DNA of 64,000 bases from assembly GCA_016722045.1 (NCBI GenBank), contig JADKGY010000001.1, positions 682,001-746,000 of the forward strand, in the 5' to 3' direction. This stretch comes from Candidatus Opimibacter skivensis (GTDB lineage Bacteria > Bacteroidota > Bacteroidia > Chitinophagales > Saprospiraceae). Below the pieces are notes generated by a model. It was not told the origin of the DNA, ran no database searches, and saw only the letters and a list, made by a program, of their open reading frames with translations. Made by a program: the position numbers and the translations under genes. The stretch's first letter is position 1. Each line of letters begins with the position of its first letter. Positions 15,345 through 23,712 of this stretch are shown piece after piece.

Positions 15345-17813
15345 ATGATTCGATTTCTGTTGTTTTTCCTTTCAGTACTACCCATTACAGGATACAGTCA
15401 ACGACCTGACAGTCCACAGTCCAATGGATCTACGATTTTAGGTTCTATTTCTGGTGTATTACTTGATAGTCTCACCAGGGAACCCATCGATTATGCTTCA
15501 GTGGGTATCATTGATGCCTTATCAGGTAAAATTATTAATGGTGGTATTTCTGATGAACGAGGGGAGTTCCATGTCAGTGAATTGCCTGTTGGGACCTATA
15601 CTATTCAGATTAGTTTTATTGGCTATAGAATAAAAACACTTGAAAACATACAACTCAGTCTTAAAAAACCAGATGTCAATCTGACCAAAATAATCCTTAC
15701 TCCCGAAAGCAAATTATTAGATGAGATAAAAGTAGTGGGTGAAGCCGCCCTGGTGGAATTCAAACCTGATAAAATAGTCTACAATGCCGAGCGTGACGTG
15801 ACTAGCGCAGGTGGAGATGCCAGTGATGTATTACGTAAAGTGCCTATGCTCACGGTTGATTTTGATGGCAATGTATCGCTACGCGGTTCTGAGAATGTCA
15901 AAATACTAATTAATGGACGGCCATCAGGAATGTTCAGTTCGAATGTAGCTGAAGCATTGAAAATGATGCCGGCTGATCAGATTAAGTCTGTCGAAGTGAT
16001 CACTGCACCTTCGGCAAAATATGACGGCGAAGGAACGGCTGGCATAATAAACATCATCACCCGAAAAAAGAATATTGAAGGCCTTGCAGGCTCAGTAGAC
16101 ATCACGGCAGGAACCCGATCCAACAGAGCAAATGGAAATCTAAATTATGGCAGGGGCCGCCTCGGATTGAACTTTTCGGGTGGAGGAAATTACAATCCTT
16201 CGCAGGATGGCACGACAACTTTTCTTCGAAATGATACTGGTAACGGGTCACTAAACAAACTCACTCAGGAAGGAACGAGTTCTTCATCCAGATTAGGGTT
16301 CCGAATGACTGCAGCAGCTGAATACAATATCAACGCGTTCAATAGCCTCAACAGCTCTATCAATTTCAGAGGTTGGAATAGTGATAATGATAATCAAGTC
16401 CAGTCAACTTACAATACTGCCAATACATTAATTGATTCCTACATCAGGACAGTCGATGGTTCTAATGGAAGGGGTGGCTTAGATTGGGATCTTGATTACA
16501 AACATAGTTTTCCAAAAAAAGATAAAGAGTGGACAGTCAGCGTAGAAGTGGATAAGGATCAGAATAAATCTGATTACCAGTATAAAGAACAATTTGATTT
16601 TCCGGATCAACTGTTGACAATGGAGAGTAACCTCAACAACGGTGATAATCTTGAAATCACAGCACAATCAGATTATGTGCATCCTTTCAATGAATACATC
16701 ACCTTGGAAACCGGAATAAAAGGTTCACTCAAAAATCTTAAAAGTGATTTTCAATATAACGTATTTGATCCGGACATTACTTTATGGAAAACGGATCCTG
16801 AGCGAACTGACGTATTTCATTACGACCAGAATGTGTATGCAGGTTATGGAAATACAACAATTAAACTAGGCAAGAAAATAACATTCATTGGAGGCTTACG
16901 ATTGGAGTTGACTGAGCTGAATGGTAAATTTGAGATATTTCAAAATCCATTCAGAAATCAATATTCTAATCTTCTGCCCAGTATCACTCTATCCAAAAAA
17001 ACTGGTCAGTACAACCAGTTAAAAATCAGTTATAACCAACGCATTCAGAGACCTAATCAGCGGTATATAAATCCATTTATTGAATATAATGATAACCGGG
17101 ATATTTCTTTTGGTAACCCTACCCTATCTCCTGAGGTAGTGCATCAGATTGAAATTGGTTCTACTATTTTTCTGAAAGGGAATATGATCAATACCTCAGT
17201 TTTCGTGCGAAAGACTGAAAATCTAATTGAAAATATATTGACAATCAATGATCTTGGCATATCAGAATCCACGTATTACAATTTTGGCCAGCGGTCGTCA
17301 CTCGGACTCAATGTTTTCGGTTCATTGAATATTGGATCCGGTTTATCATTGAGGGGCGGTTTTGATGTAAATACATGGCAGGAAGATGGAAGTCTGGGAG
17401 GTGAGGCCCTTTCCAATACAGGCTATGATTATAACGGACGGATTAATATTACCTGGTCAATAAGTGAGTCATTGAAAATGGAAGGATTTACATTTTTCAG
17501 GTCGCCTACTTTCACAGTTCAGGGTAAAACGCCTAACTGGTCAATGATGAGCTTTGGCGTGAAGAAAGAATTATTTAAGAAGCGAGTTGCTATAGGCATC
17601 AATATTACAGAGCCTTTCAGGGAGAATCAAATCTTCGAAAAAGAACTTGAAGGAATAGATTTTTATCAATATAGCAGGACTTTACGACCTGTTCGCTCAT
17701 TTGGGCTCAGTATGTCCTATCGTTTTGGAAAAATAGATTTCAAGGACAGGACAGGAAAGAAAAATAATGAACCCCTTGAAGAAAACTCAGGCGGTGGTTA
17801 CATCCAGAATTAA
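15345..17813 (+). CDS. TonB-dependent outer-membrane receptor family protein
   Basis: An 822-residue outer-membrane protein. The signal peptide (about 1-18) precedes a carboxypeptidase-regulatory-like domain (GVLLDSLTREPIDYASVGI...SFIGYRIKTLENIQL, about 35-110), a plug domain (DVLRKVPMLTVDFDGNVSLRGSENVKILINGRPSG, VEVITAPSAKYDGEGTAGIINIITRKK), and a beta-barrel of the outer-membrane protein beta-barrel family type to the C-terminus. A TonB box is not obvious. Substrate is unknown; this subgroup is often annotated as generic TonB-dependent receptor without a SusD partner, and none is adjacent here. The last residues are hydrophilic rather than a classical terminal Phe strand. Confidence 0.88.
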   Translation: MIRFLLFFLSVLPITGYSQRPDSPQSNGSTILGSISGVLLDSLTREPIDYASVGIIDALSGKIINGGISDERGEFHVSELPVGTYTIQISFIGYRIKTLENIQLSLKKPDVNLTKIILTPESKLLDEIKVVGEAALVEFKPDKIVYNAERDVTSAGGDASDVLRKVPMLTVDFDGNVSLRGSENVKILINGRPSGMFSSNVAEALKMMPADQIKSVEVITAPSAKYDGEGTAGIINIITRKKNIEGLAGSVDITAGTRSNRANGNLNYGRGRLGLNFSGGGNYNPSQDGTTTFLRNDTGNGSLNKLTQEGTSSSSRLGFRMTAAAEYNINAFNSLNSSINFRGWNSDNDNQVQSTYNTANTLIDSYIRTVDGSNGRGGLDWDLDYKHSFPKKDKEWTVSVEVDKDQNKSDYQYKEQFDFPDQLLTMESNLNNGDNLEITAQSDYVHPFNEYITLETGIKGSLKNLKSDFQYNVFDPDITLWKTDPERTDVFHYDQNVYAGYGNTTIKLGKKITFIGGLRLELTELNGKFEIFQNPFRNQYSNLLPSITLSKKTGQYNQLKISYNQRIQRPNQRYINPFIEYNDNRDISFGNPTLSPEVVHQIEIGSTIFLKGNMINTSVFVRKTENLIENILTINDLGISESTYYNFGQRSSLGLNVFGSLNIGSGLSLRGGFDVNTWQEDGSLGGEALSNTGYDYNGRINITWSISESLKMEGFTFFRSPTFTVQGKTPNWSMMSFGVKKELFKKRVAIGINITEPFRENQIFEKELEGIDFYQYSRTLRPVRSFGLSMSYRFGKIDFKDRTGKKNNEPLEENSGGGYIQN

Positions 17814-17841
17814 TAGTAAACTCTTTATTTAAATTATATTC

Positions 17842-17860
17842 GATGACAAAGTCTGTCATC
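17842..17860 (+). promoter_or_regulatory. Short stem-loop just before the start codon of the zinc-ribbon gene
   Basis: GATGACA (17842-17848) pairs perfectly with TGTCATC (17854-17860) around a 5-nt loop, four bases before ATG 17865. It covers the region where a ribosome would bind. It could equally be an inverted repeat recognised by a regulator. Confidence 0.4.
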
Positions 17861-17864
17861 ATAA

Positions 17865-18656
17865 ATGAATTCAAATAATTCCAATCCGGGGGATCTAAAT
17901 CCATTTAAGCAAACCGAAGAGGTTTACAAGGAAATAGATTTTAAAAAAGAAGGCCTTAGCCTTCTCACCTGCCCGAGATGTAATCATATCGTCGGAGGGG
18001 AAGATATTGATGCAGAACATACAAAAGCAAAATGCAGTAGCTGTGGTTATGAATTTGAATTTGCTTTTGACAGTGAAGGCTCCGCTCTGGTACCTGAACT
18101 ACGCATACCTGAAGGCATAGAAGAATTAAAGCTCAGATCAGAACTTGATCTTAGATTGCGATGGAAAGAAACAACGACAAAAGGAGGAAGATGGTTTATG
18201 ATACTATTTACCAGTATCTGGAATCTCGTTTTACTACCGTTTGTCGTTGGTGTTATCGTATCGGGTCAATGGGGCATCTTTCTATTTCTGGCACTTCATT
18301 TATTGATAGGACTTGGCCTGTTATGGAATCTGGCGACTATCTATCTAAACAGTACTTCAATTTCGGTCACCAGAGAACGTATAAAGATCAGGACTGTTCC
18401 TTTCCGGCACCCGATATGGAGAGGAAGGGATATTGATGCCCGGGCTATAGAACAGCTCTATGTGTCAAAATATGTCCAGAGCAGTACGAATGGAGTTCCG
18501 AATTATGCATTCGCATTGTATGCTATCCTGAAGACCGGGGAAAAAGTATCATTGATAAGGGGTATGAGCCTGGAGACACAGACTTATATTGAAAAGGCTA
18601 TTGAAGATTACCTGGGGATTAGAAATTTTGCGGTGCCTGAAGAGGCTCAGCATTAG
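17865..18656 (+). CDS. Zinc-ribbon membrane protein of unknown function
   Basis: A 263-residue protein. Residues about 36-68 form a zinc ribbon with two CxxC pairs (CPRCNHIVGG and CSSCGYEFEF). Two hydrophobic segments around 110-160 (ILFTSIWNLVLLPFVVGVIV and FLFLALHLLIGLGLLW) make a membrane hairpin, followed by a PH-like/bPH2 beta domain (SISVTRERIKIRTVPF ... IEQLYVSKYVQS). The family role is unknown; zinc-ribbon plus PH-like combinations occur widely in bacteria. It starts 51 nt after the TonB-dependent receptor on the same strand, behind a small stem-loop. Confidence 0.72.
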   Translation: MNSNNSNPGDLNPFKQTEEVYKEIDFKKEGLSLLTCPRCNHIVGGEDIDAEHTKAKCSSCGYEFEFAFDSEGSALVPELRIPEGIEELKLRSELDLRLRWKETTTKGGRWFMILFTSIWNLVLLPFVVGVIVSGQWGIFLFLALHLLIGLGLLWNLATIYLNSTSISVTRERIKIRTVPFRHPIWRGRDIDARAIEQLYVSKYVQSSTNGVPNYAFALYAILKTGEKVSLIRGMSLETQTYIEKAIEDYLGIRNFAVPEEAQH

Positions 18657-18700
18657 AATGCCGGAAAGATGATGTTCAATTGATGGAGTGGACTTTGGTA

Positions 18701-18740
18701 AAATAAAAAAGCTGGGTGATTCACTTCAGAACTACCCAGC
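18701..18740 (-). terminator. Minus-strand terminator-like hairpin (part of repeated element 1)
   Basis: GCTGGGT at 18711-18717 pairs with ACCCAGC at 18734-18740, extended by further inner pairs (TTC/GAA), and on the minus strand is followed by TTTTTTATTTT. It faces a gene-free stretch upstream on that strand and so could end a small RNA or the mbnH transcript. Confidence 0.5.
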
Positions 18741-18769
18741 CCTACAAATTATAATCCCATGAACATATC
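18711..18769. repeat. Stem-loop plus 23-bp element, copy 1
   Basis: A stem-loop (18711-18740), six unpaired bases, then a 23-bp sequence at 18747-18769 whose core is TATAATCCCATGAACATATC. The 23 bp recur exactly at 18862-18884 with the same arrangement. The stem sequence itself is unrelated between copies. Confidence 0.7.
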
Positions 18770-18822
18770 CGTTGTTGTATTTAGATTATCTCAGGATCCT
18801 TCTTTATTTCTTTTTGAAAGAG

Positions 18823-18884
18823 GATAGAAAGTTGCTTTTTAGGCAACCTTCTATCCATCAGAATTATAATCCCATGAACATATC
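18823..18884. repeat. Stem-loop plus 23-bp element, copy 2
   Basis: A 14-bp stem with one mismatch (18823-18836 with 18843-18856, 6-nt loop), five unpaired bases, then the same 23 bp at 18862-18884 as in copy 1, 115 bp away. Unlike copy 1 there is no T-run beside the stem. Confidence 0.7.
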
Positions 18885-19168
18885 TAAATTTGAATCCGAT
18901 ACTTCTACCGGCTCGAAAACTTTTTCTTTCAATTGATGATACAATAATCAGGAGATTACAGGCCCTGGACAAGTACAAAAAAGGATAATTGTTACGATAA
19001 AATAGTTAAGATTAATTTTTATTGCAATATATAAAATACTGATTTTTAATATATTAATTTTTAAACATTCATTGTTGATTCCCATATTTGTGAAAAACTA
19101 AATAAATCAAGCCTCGAAAAAGTGGAAGATTTATCATAAAAAAGGGCAAATAATTTTGCGTTTTTCAC

Positions 19169-20284
19169 TCAGAAAGGATTCTTGTATGCAGGATTGGTCA
19201 ACACAGAACTATCTGTCAATGTTAAAATAAAGGAAATCAGGTCCGATTTCTGTGATTCCGTCAGATGGAGGTTGTTTAAAAAAGCACTTTTATTAGGAGA
19301 AAACTTCCCTCCAGATGTATAATGTTCAACAACTTGCTGAATAGTAGTAAACCTGCCATCATGCATATATGGGGCAGTAAAGACCAGATTTCTAAGGGTA
19401 GGCGTTTTAAACTTCCCATTATCACTGGCTTTTCCAGTGATGGCGCCAAGTCCCTTATCAGCAAAACCTTCCAGGTCGGCTGATTCCTGAAGACCGTTGT
19501 TAAAATAATCAGTAGTGCCAAACAATGGAGCTGTATGGCAATGCCCACACTGGGCATCCGGGAGAACAGGATCAACATTAAAAAACATGAGATAGCCATT
19601 AGTTTCATTGTCATTCAGGAATATTTCGCCGCGGACAAAGCGATCATAACGCGTATTCCCTCCGGAAATAATGGTTCGTTCAAACTGCGAAATGGCTTTG
19701 GTGGCCAGATCCCTATTGATCATTGAAGCACTCTCAATTCCAAATGCCTTTCTAAAATCGCTCTGATATCCGGAATTCCTCCGAAGTTTCGTTTCCACAT
19801 TTTCCCATGATTCACCCATTTCAATCACGTTTTCAATTGGCTGTAAAGCCTGAAGTTCTAGCGTGGCTGCTCTTCCATCCCAAAAGAACCCGTGATATTG
19901 AAAGGCCACATTCAAAAGGCTTATGCTGCTCCTGTGCGTATTTCCGGATACTCCGGGGCTGAAATCAAGTTGGTCAGTAAAAGATTTAGGTTGTTGGTGG
20001 CAAGAAGAACAAGAAATAGTACTGTCAATTGATAATATGGGATCATAAAACAATTTTCGTCCAAGCCTGATCCCATCAATTGTCATTGGATTGTCGACAG
20101 GTTGTTCTAGGGCAGGAAAACCAGTTGGTATATCGGGCAAATATGGAATGGGTTGATATGGAATGTGGGTCAGATCAACATCAGCAACACCAGGAGAATC
20201 TATAGTATCATGACACCGGTACAATCCAATGCAACACATCATGACAATGAAATAAAAGCCCGGAGCCTTATTTAAAAAATTCAT
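19169..20284 (-). CDS. Di-haem cytochrome c peroxidase/MauG family protein, MbnH-like
   Basis: A 371-residue exported di-haem protein of the bacterial cytochrome c peroxidase/MauG superfamily. Two c-type haem motifs are visible: CSSCH at 92-96 and CGHCH at 246-250, with the family blocks GRKLFYDP, FWDGRAATLELQAL and GKFKTPTLRNLVFTAPYMHDGRF. The hydrophobic N-terminus ends in a Cys-containing stretch, consistent with export. It lies 17 nt downstream of an MbnP-family lipoprotein. In the known MbnP/MbnH pair, the MauG-like MbnH oxidises a tryptophan in MbnP to kynurenine, which helps form a copper site; this placement makes an MbnH-like role more likely than simple peroxide reduction. Plain peroxidase activity is the alternative. 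Confidence 0.88.
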   Translation of the reverse strand: MNFLNKAPGFYFIVMMCCIGLYRCHDTIDSPGVADVDLTHIPYQPIPYLPDIPTGFPALEQPVDNPMTIDGIRLGRKLFYDPILSIDSTISCSSCHQQPKSFTDQLDFSPGVSGNTHRSSISLLNVAFQYHGFFWDGRAATLELQALQPIENVIEMGESWENVETKLRRNSGYQSDFRKAFGIESASMINRDLATKAISQFERTIISGGNTRYDRFVRGEIFLNDNETNGYLMFFNVDPVLPDAQCGHCHTAPLFGTTDYFNNGLQESADLEGFADKGLGAITGKASDNGKFKTPTLRNLVFTAPYMHDGRFTTIQQVVEHYTSGGKFSPNKSAFLNNLHLTESQKSDLISFILTLTDSSVLTNPAYKNPF

Positions 20285-20301
20285 TGCTGCTAAGATAAGT
20301 C

Positions 20302-21036
20302 CTATTGAACCAGAGTCAATGCATTAGATAAGTTTTGAACGAGCACTTTGATTTGAAGGCTGTCCTTAGGATTGTGGTTTTGCGGGTTCGATTTGATGTC
20401 AATGCCATCAAGAACTTTTTTATAATCAAGATCAATATCTATGTTTTTATTTTTTCCATCTTCTATGAGGATTGGAATATTAGCCATGACTATCCTGTAT
20501 AAGTTGTCCGTACCGGTATGAAAAGCAAAGCCTGTATCGAATGAACCATTACCTATTGTATCAATCCGGCCTTCAGTTTTCATAAAAATGAAACTATCCC
20601 ATGCAACCCAGTAATAGCTCGAATTGCTTAAAGGGCTGGAGGATGGATAATCTGCAGGCTTCTTACTATTCATATCCGCCGGAACACCAATTCCAAAACT
20701 GAGACCTGAGTAGCTTTTCGCAGGCAAATTGTCTATAGTGATGGTATAACCACCATCTGCACTGTTGGCATCATCAAAACTGAGATCAACCAATTCAACA
20801 TCTTTGAGATTCACTTTCGCGGATTGATCCAGCAACTGAAGATCGGACACCATGAAACTCAGATGTGTGAACTGAACTTGTTCAGGATTGGTAAATGGTT
20901 TTGTATCAAACATTCGCAAGGATTGTCCGTCGTAGAATGCTTTAAAATGAAGGGTCAAAGTTCCACCCGTGTCTTTTTTACAAGAATTGAGGCCGATCAA
21001 CAAAAGGACAGATAGGCATAAGGCCTGAATTTTCAT
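20302..21036 (-). CDS. MbnP family copper-binding-type lipoprotein
   Basis: A 244-residue predicted lipoprotein: signal MKIQALCLSVLLLIGLNSC with lipobox Cys19, then a beta-rich MbnP domain beginning LTLHFKAFYDGQSL and containing VQFTHLSFMVSDLQLL, DLSF, YSGLSFGIGVP and the tryptophan block SYYWVAWDSFIFMK (Trp143, Trp146). The tryptophan in this block is the kind of residue that MbnH-type enzymes convert to kynurenine in the characterised pair. It would act in the periplasm or on the outer membrane. A second, divergent MbnP-like gene lies 66 nt upstream and the MbnH-like gene 17 nt downstream. Confidence 0.85.
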   Translation of the reverse strand: MKIQALCLSVLLLIGLNSCKKDTGGTLTLHFKAFYDGQSLRMFDTKPFTNPEQVQFTHLSFMVSDLQLLDQSAKVNLKDVELVDLSFDDANSADGGYTITIDNLPAKSYSGLSFGIGVPADMNSKKPADYPSSSPLSNSSYYWVAWDSFIFMKTEGRIDTIGNGSFDTGFAFHTGTDNLYRIVMANIPILIEDGKNKNIDIDLDYKKVLDGIDIKSNPQNHNPKDSLQIKVLVQNLSNALTLVQ

Positions 21037-21102
21037 ACGCTTTAGTATTTTAAACTATTGTATAAACGAATTGAGAAAAGATTATGTTTTGACCGACCAC
21101 AA

Positions 21103-21927
21103 TCAGGGAGATTTATAAAAGCTATCCTTTACTCCGGATTCAATTGATGATTGAAATGAATTCGGCTCATGAACATCTACATTAGAAAACCATTTGTCAT
21201 AATCAACCGTCATATTAATGGTGGTGGATCTGCCAGTTTCAAAGTCCAGATCGTACCTAAAGCCAATGTTCTGCAAGGTGTGTATGTACAATGTATCAAA
21301 AATCTGAATGGCCGTATCCAGTTGTAACACCAATCGAAGTGAAGCCCTGGATGCTGTTTGTTTATCCCAGAGCGGACTGTTGATTGAAAAAACTGAAGGT
21401 ATACCCGTCGACGTGCCATCAATACAATCCAAATCAGTAAGCAAACCCAATCTTAAATCAATAGAATCAATCACAGGAGATAGCCTGATGGTACCCAATG
21501 AATATTGAAACTGTCTCGAATCCACAAGGATAATATCCGGAGTATAGGAAAGAAAACCTCCGCTGCAAGCTATCTCGGCACTGTCAACTGTGTAACGATG
21601 CAGATCAGAATCGAGCCAGTACCAGGAAGACAAAAAATATTTTAGATCGTTGATCTTATAAGGTAATCCGTTCATATCCTTCAGTATATCTGCTGTTGAA
21701 AAATTCCGGTCACTCCATTTTTGGGATAATGAAATTGAGAGCATAGGATATGTACAGCAATCTTCACAGGATCTGTCTGCACTAAAATCAAAATTGGCAG
21801 CAGCTATATCAAGACAACCCTCTACCCTGCTGGCGCAACTTTCCTGAATGAATATAATAACTACAGTCAGAAGGAAAAAGGCAACATGTTTTTTAAACAG
21901 GCAAATTCTTTTTATAGTCTGAGACAA
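21103..21927 (-). CDS. Second MbnP-like lipoprotein
   Basis: A 274-residue predicted lipoprotein (hydrophobic core followed by Cys31 in IQESC). After a cysteine-rich segment at 37-61 (GCLDIAAANFDFSAD, SCEDCC) of the kind often found in Bacteroidota surface proteins, the chain follows the MbnP pattern: LSISLSQKW, PYKINDLKYFLSSWYWLDSD, FQYSLGTIRL, INSPLWDKQ, INMTVDYDKWF. It shares this outline with the neighbouring MbnP gene but only weakly in sequence. No ATG is available; a TTG at 21927 is the only good start and overlaps the upstream exonuclease by 35 nt, so the true start may be slightly further in. It may be a substrate, partner or decoy of the same di-haem enzyme. Confidence 0.65.
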   Translation of the reverse strand: MSQTIKRICLFKKHVAFFLLTVVIIFIQESCASRVEGCLDIAAANFDFSADRSCEDCCTYPMLSISLSQKWSDRNFSTADILKDMNGLPYKINDLKYFLSSWYWLDSDLHRYTVDSAEIACSGGFLSYTPDIILVDSRQFQYSLGTIRLSPVIDSIDLRLGLLTDLDCIDGTSTGIPSVFSINSPLWDKQTASRASLRLVLQLDTAIQIFDTLYIHTLQNIGFRYDLDFETGRSTTINMTVDYDKWFSNVDVHEPNSFQSSIESGVKDSFYKSP

Positions 21928-22714
21928 GGCGTTGAATTATTTTTTTTACCTGGTGGGAAAATTCCTTATTGAGTATCCAATGGTAATATTGCTGGTCATT
22001 GTAAAGTGTTTCAGCTACAGGCCGACCCATGTATTTACCAAAATTAAAAACGACTATTCCCTGGTGATCGTATTTCAATCGTTGGGTAGCATCCAGAATA
22101 TTCACATCATTTGTAAATGCGTATAGTGAATCTACATCATTCTGTACAGGTGTCGGTATGACTTCTCCTTCCTCAGGAATGAAATCCATTCCGTCATATT
22201 TTTTCAACTGCCCGTCAAGCACTTCAATTGTAGCTCTGACATCTTCCATTGCATCATGAGCATTTTCAATATTTTTCTGACAATAAAACTGATATGCTGC
22301 TGAAAGCGTCCTTGGTTCCATTCTGTAGAAAATGCGCTGTACGTCAATTGTCCTACGGCTATCTATATCGAAATCCAAACCAACTCTTGCAAATTCTTCC
22401 ATCAATACCGGAATATCAAACCGATTGGAATTGTAACCGGCAAGATCCGCATCGCCGATAAATTCAAATATTTCTTTCGAAAGTATCTGGAATGTAGGCT
22501 TGTTGGCCACATCCTGTGGTGTTATCCCATGAACAGCCATAGCTTCAGCAGAGATAGGAATACCCGGATTGATAAGATAGCATTTTTCAGCCGGTGGGGA
22601 ACCATCTTTATGATATCGCATCATCGCCAATTGGATAATACGATCCCGTATTACATTGAGGCCGGTAGATTCGATGTCAAAAAAAATAAGATTTCGATCA
22701 AGACGAAGATTCAT
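21893..22714 (-). CDS. DEDDh 3'-5' exonuclease (DnaQ-like) with C-terminal extension
   Basis: A 273-residue exonuclease. Motif I FFDIESTGL (11-19), motif II around LAGYNSNRFDIPVL, motif III HDAMEDVRAT, all with the DEDDh residues. The C-terminal part (about 190-273) has the pattern VFNFGKYMGRPV ... YYHWILNKEF, a small domain often found attached to such exonucleases in Bacteroidota. Probable role is DNA proofreading or repair; it is not a DNA polymerase III epsilon with polymerase contacts I can identify. It overlaps terC by 4 nt (ATGA) and is followed by the MbnP-like genes, so all may share a transcript by spacing only. Confidence 0.88.
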   Translation of the reverse strand: MNLRLDRNLIFFDIESTGLNVIRDRIIQLAMMRYHKDGSPPAEKCYLINPGIPISAEAMAVHGITPQDVANKPTFQILSKEIFEFIGDADLAGYNSNRFDIPVLMEEFARVGLDFDIDSRRTIDVQRIFYRMEPRTLSAAYQFYCQKNIENAHDAMEDVRATIEVLDGQLKKYDGMDFIPEEGEVIPTPVQNDVDSLYAFTNDVNILDATQRLKYDHQGIVVFNFGKYMGRPVAETLYNDQQYYHWILNKEFSHQVKKIIQRLVSDYKKNLPV

Positions 22715-23574
22715 TTCAATTTTGGTTTTCCCTGCTTATTAAAAACGCCTTCTGCTTCCGCCTGTTCACTGATACCATGTAGCTGTACAGGGACCCGTCT
22801 TTTACGTAACCGCATATTAAGTACTTCCACCAGAAGTGAAAATGAAATCGCAAAGTACAGATATCCTTTTGGTACCTCTCCTATTTCTGAGCCTGCTATT
22901 CTCACATCACCTAGATGAGCTGCTTCGGCTATCAGCATAAAACCTATTAAGAGTAAAAAAGTTAACCCAAGCATCTGGATAGTAGGGTGTTTGTTGACAA
23001 AATTACCTACAGGTCCTGCAAATACCATCATGATAAGTACTGAAATAACTACAGCTATAATCATCACTACGATGTCATGGGTAAGTCCGACGGCGGTGAG
23101 AATTGAATCAAAAGAAAAAACAATATTGATCAATGAAATCTGAATGACAGCTTTTGCCAAAGTGGTTTTTACTGAGGTTGGCTTAAGAGAGTCTTCCGGA
23201 CCCTGACCTTCAAGCTTATGGTGAATTTCTGTAACGCTTTTATACAAAAGGAAAATACCTCCACCGAAAAGGATTAAAGATTGACCGCTAAGCGCAAACG
23301 AAAAAAAACTTCCATGACCCGAAATAATAGGTTCTGAAAGCGCTATAAGTGCAGTAATGCCAAAAAGCAAAAAGATCCTGAAAACCATTGCCAGGATGAG
23401 GCCTAAATTCCTGGCCTTCGGTTTTTGTTCTTCAGGAAGATGATTGGAGGTGATGGTAATAAAAATGATATTATCTACCCCCAGGACGATCTCAAGAAAA
23501 GTAAGGGTAATCATACTGACCCAGACTTCCGCTGAGGTAAAATCAGGCATGGCAAATAGAAAGAAATGGCTCAT
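22711..23574 (-). CDS. TerC family integral membrane protein
   Basis: A 287-residue multi-pass membrane protein of the TerC/YoaE/YgdQ group, with the characteristic blocks TFLEIVLGVDNIIFITI and IVFSFDSILTAVGLTHD and about seven hydrophobic helices. These proteins have been linked to metal (especially manganese) export and protein metalation. Its position at the head of the run terC > exonuclease > two MbnP-like > MbnH-like is suggestive of metal handling but the exonuclease in between weakens the case. The final 30 residues form a hydrophilic tail. Confidence 0.9.
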   Translation of the reverse strand: MSHFFLFAMPDFTSAEVWVSMITLTFLEIVLGVDNIIFITITSNHLPEEQKPKARNLGLILAMVFRIFLLFGITALIALSEPIISGHGSFFSFALSGQSLILFGGGIFLLYKSVTEIHHKLEGQGPEDSLKPTSVKTTLAKAVIQISLINIVFSFDSILTAVGLTHDIVVMIIAVVISVLIMMVFAGPVGNFVNKHPTIQMLGLTFLLLIGFMLIAEAAHLGDVRIAGSEIGEVPKGYLYFAISFSLLVEVLNMRLRKRRVPVQLHGISEQAEAEGVFNKQGKPKLK

Positions 23575-23630
23575 TGCTTAGTTTGCTTGTTGTGAAGGGG
23601 CTAAGATCGGAAATTTCACCACTTCAACCC

Positions 23631-23664
23631 TTTGGTACAAGGCCATAATCAGGTTGTATCTTCG
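23631..23664 (+). promoter_or_regulatory. Candidate promoter of the VCBS/ASPIC gene run
   Basis: TTTG at 23631-23634 and TATCTTCG at 23657-23664 (one mismatch to TAnnTTTG) with a 22-bp spacer. Transcription would begin near 23671. This argues for ATG 23713, not the upstream frame start at 23632, as the start of the first lipoprotein. Confidence 0.45.
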
Positions 23665-23712
23665 CCCGGATTTCAAAATACTCAAATAACGTACAGTAAA
23701 AAAAGACAGTTT

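Larger units (their letters stand above)
18657..19168. other. 512-bp intergenic region with the repeated stem-loop element
   Basis: Between the convergent genes ending at 18656 and 19169. The left half holds the two element copies; the right half (about 18980-19168) is very AT-rich with no repeats or genes that I can support. A 65-codon minus-strand frame (18781-18978) runs through element copy 2 but shows no protein features. Confidence 0.55.

Noticed and set aside
18781..18978. 65-codon minus-strand frame through the second stem-loop element
   Set aside because: Contains the repeated 23 bp as codons and no recognisable protein features; better explained by the RNA-level repeat.
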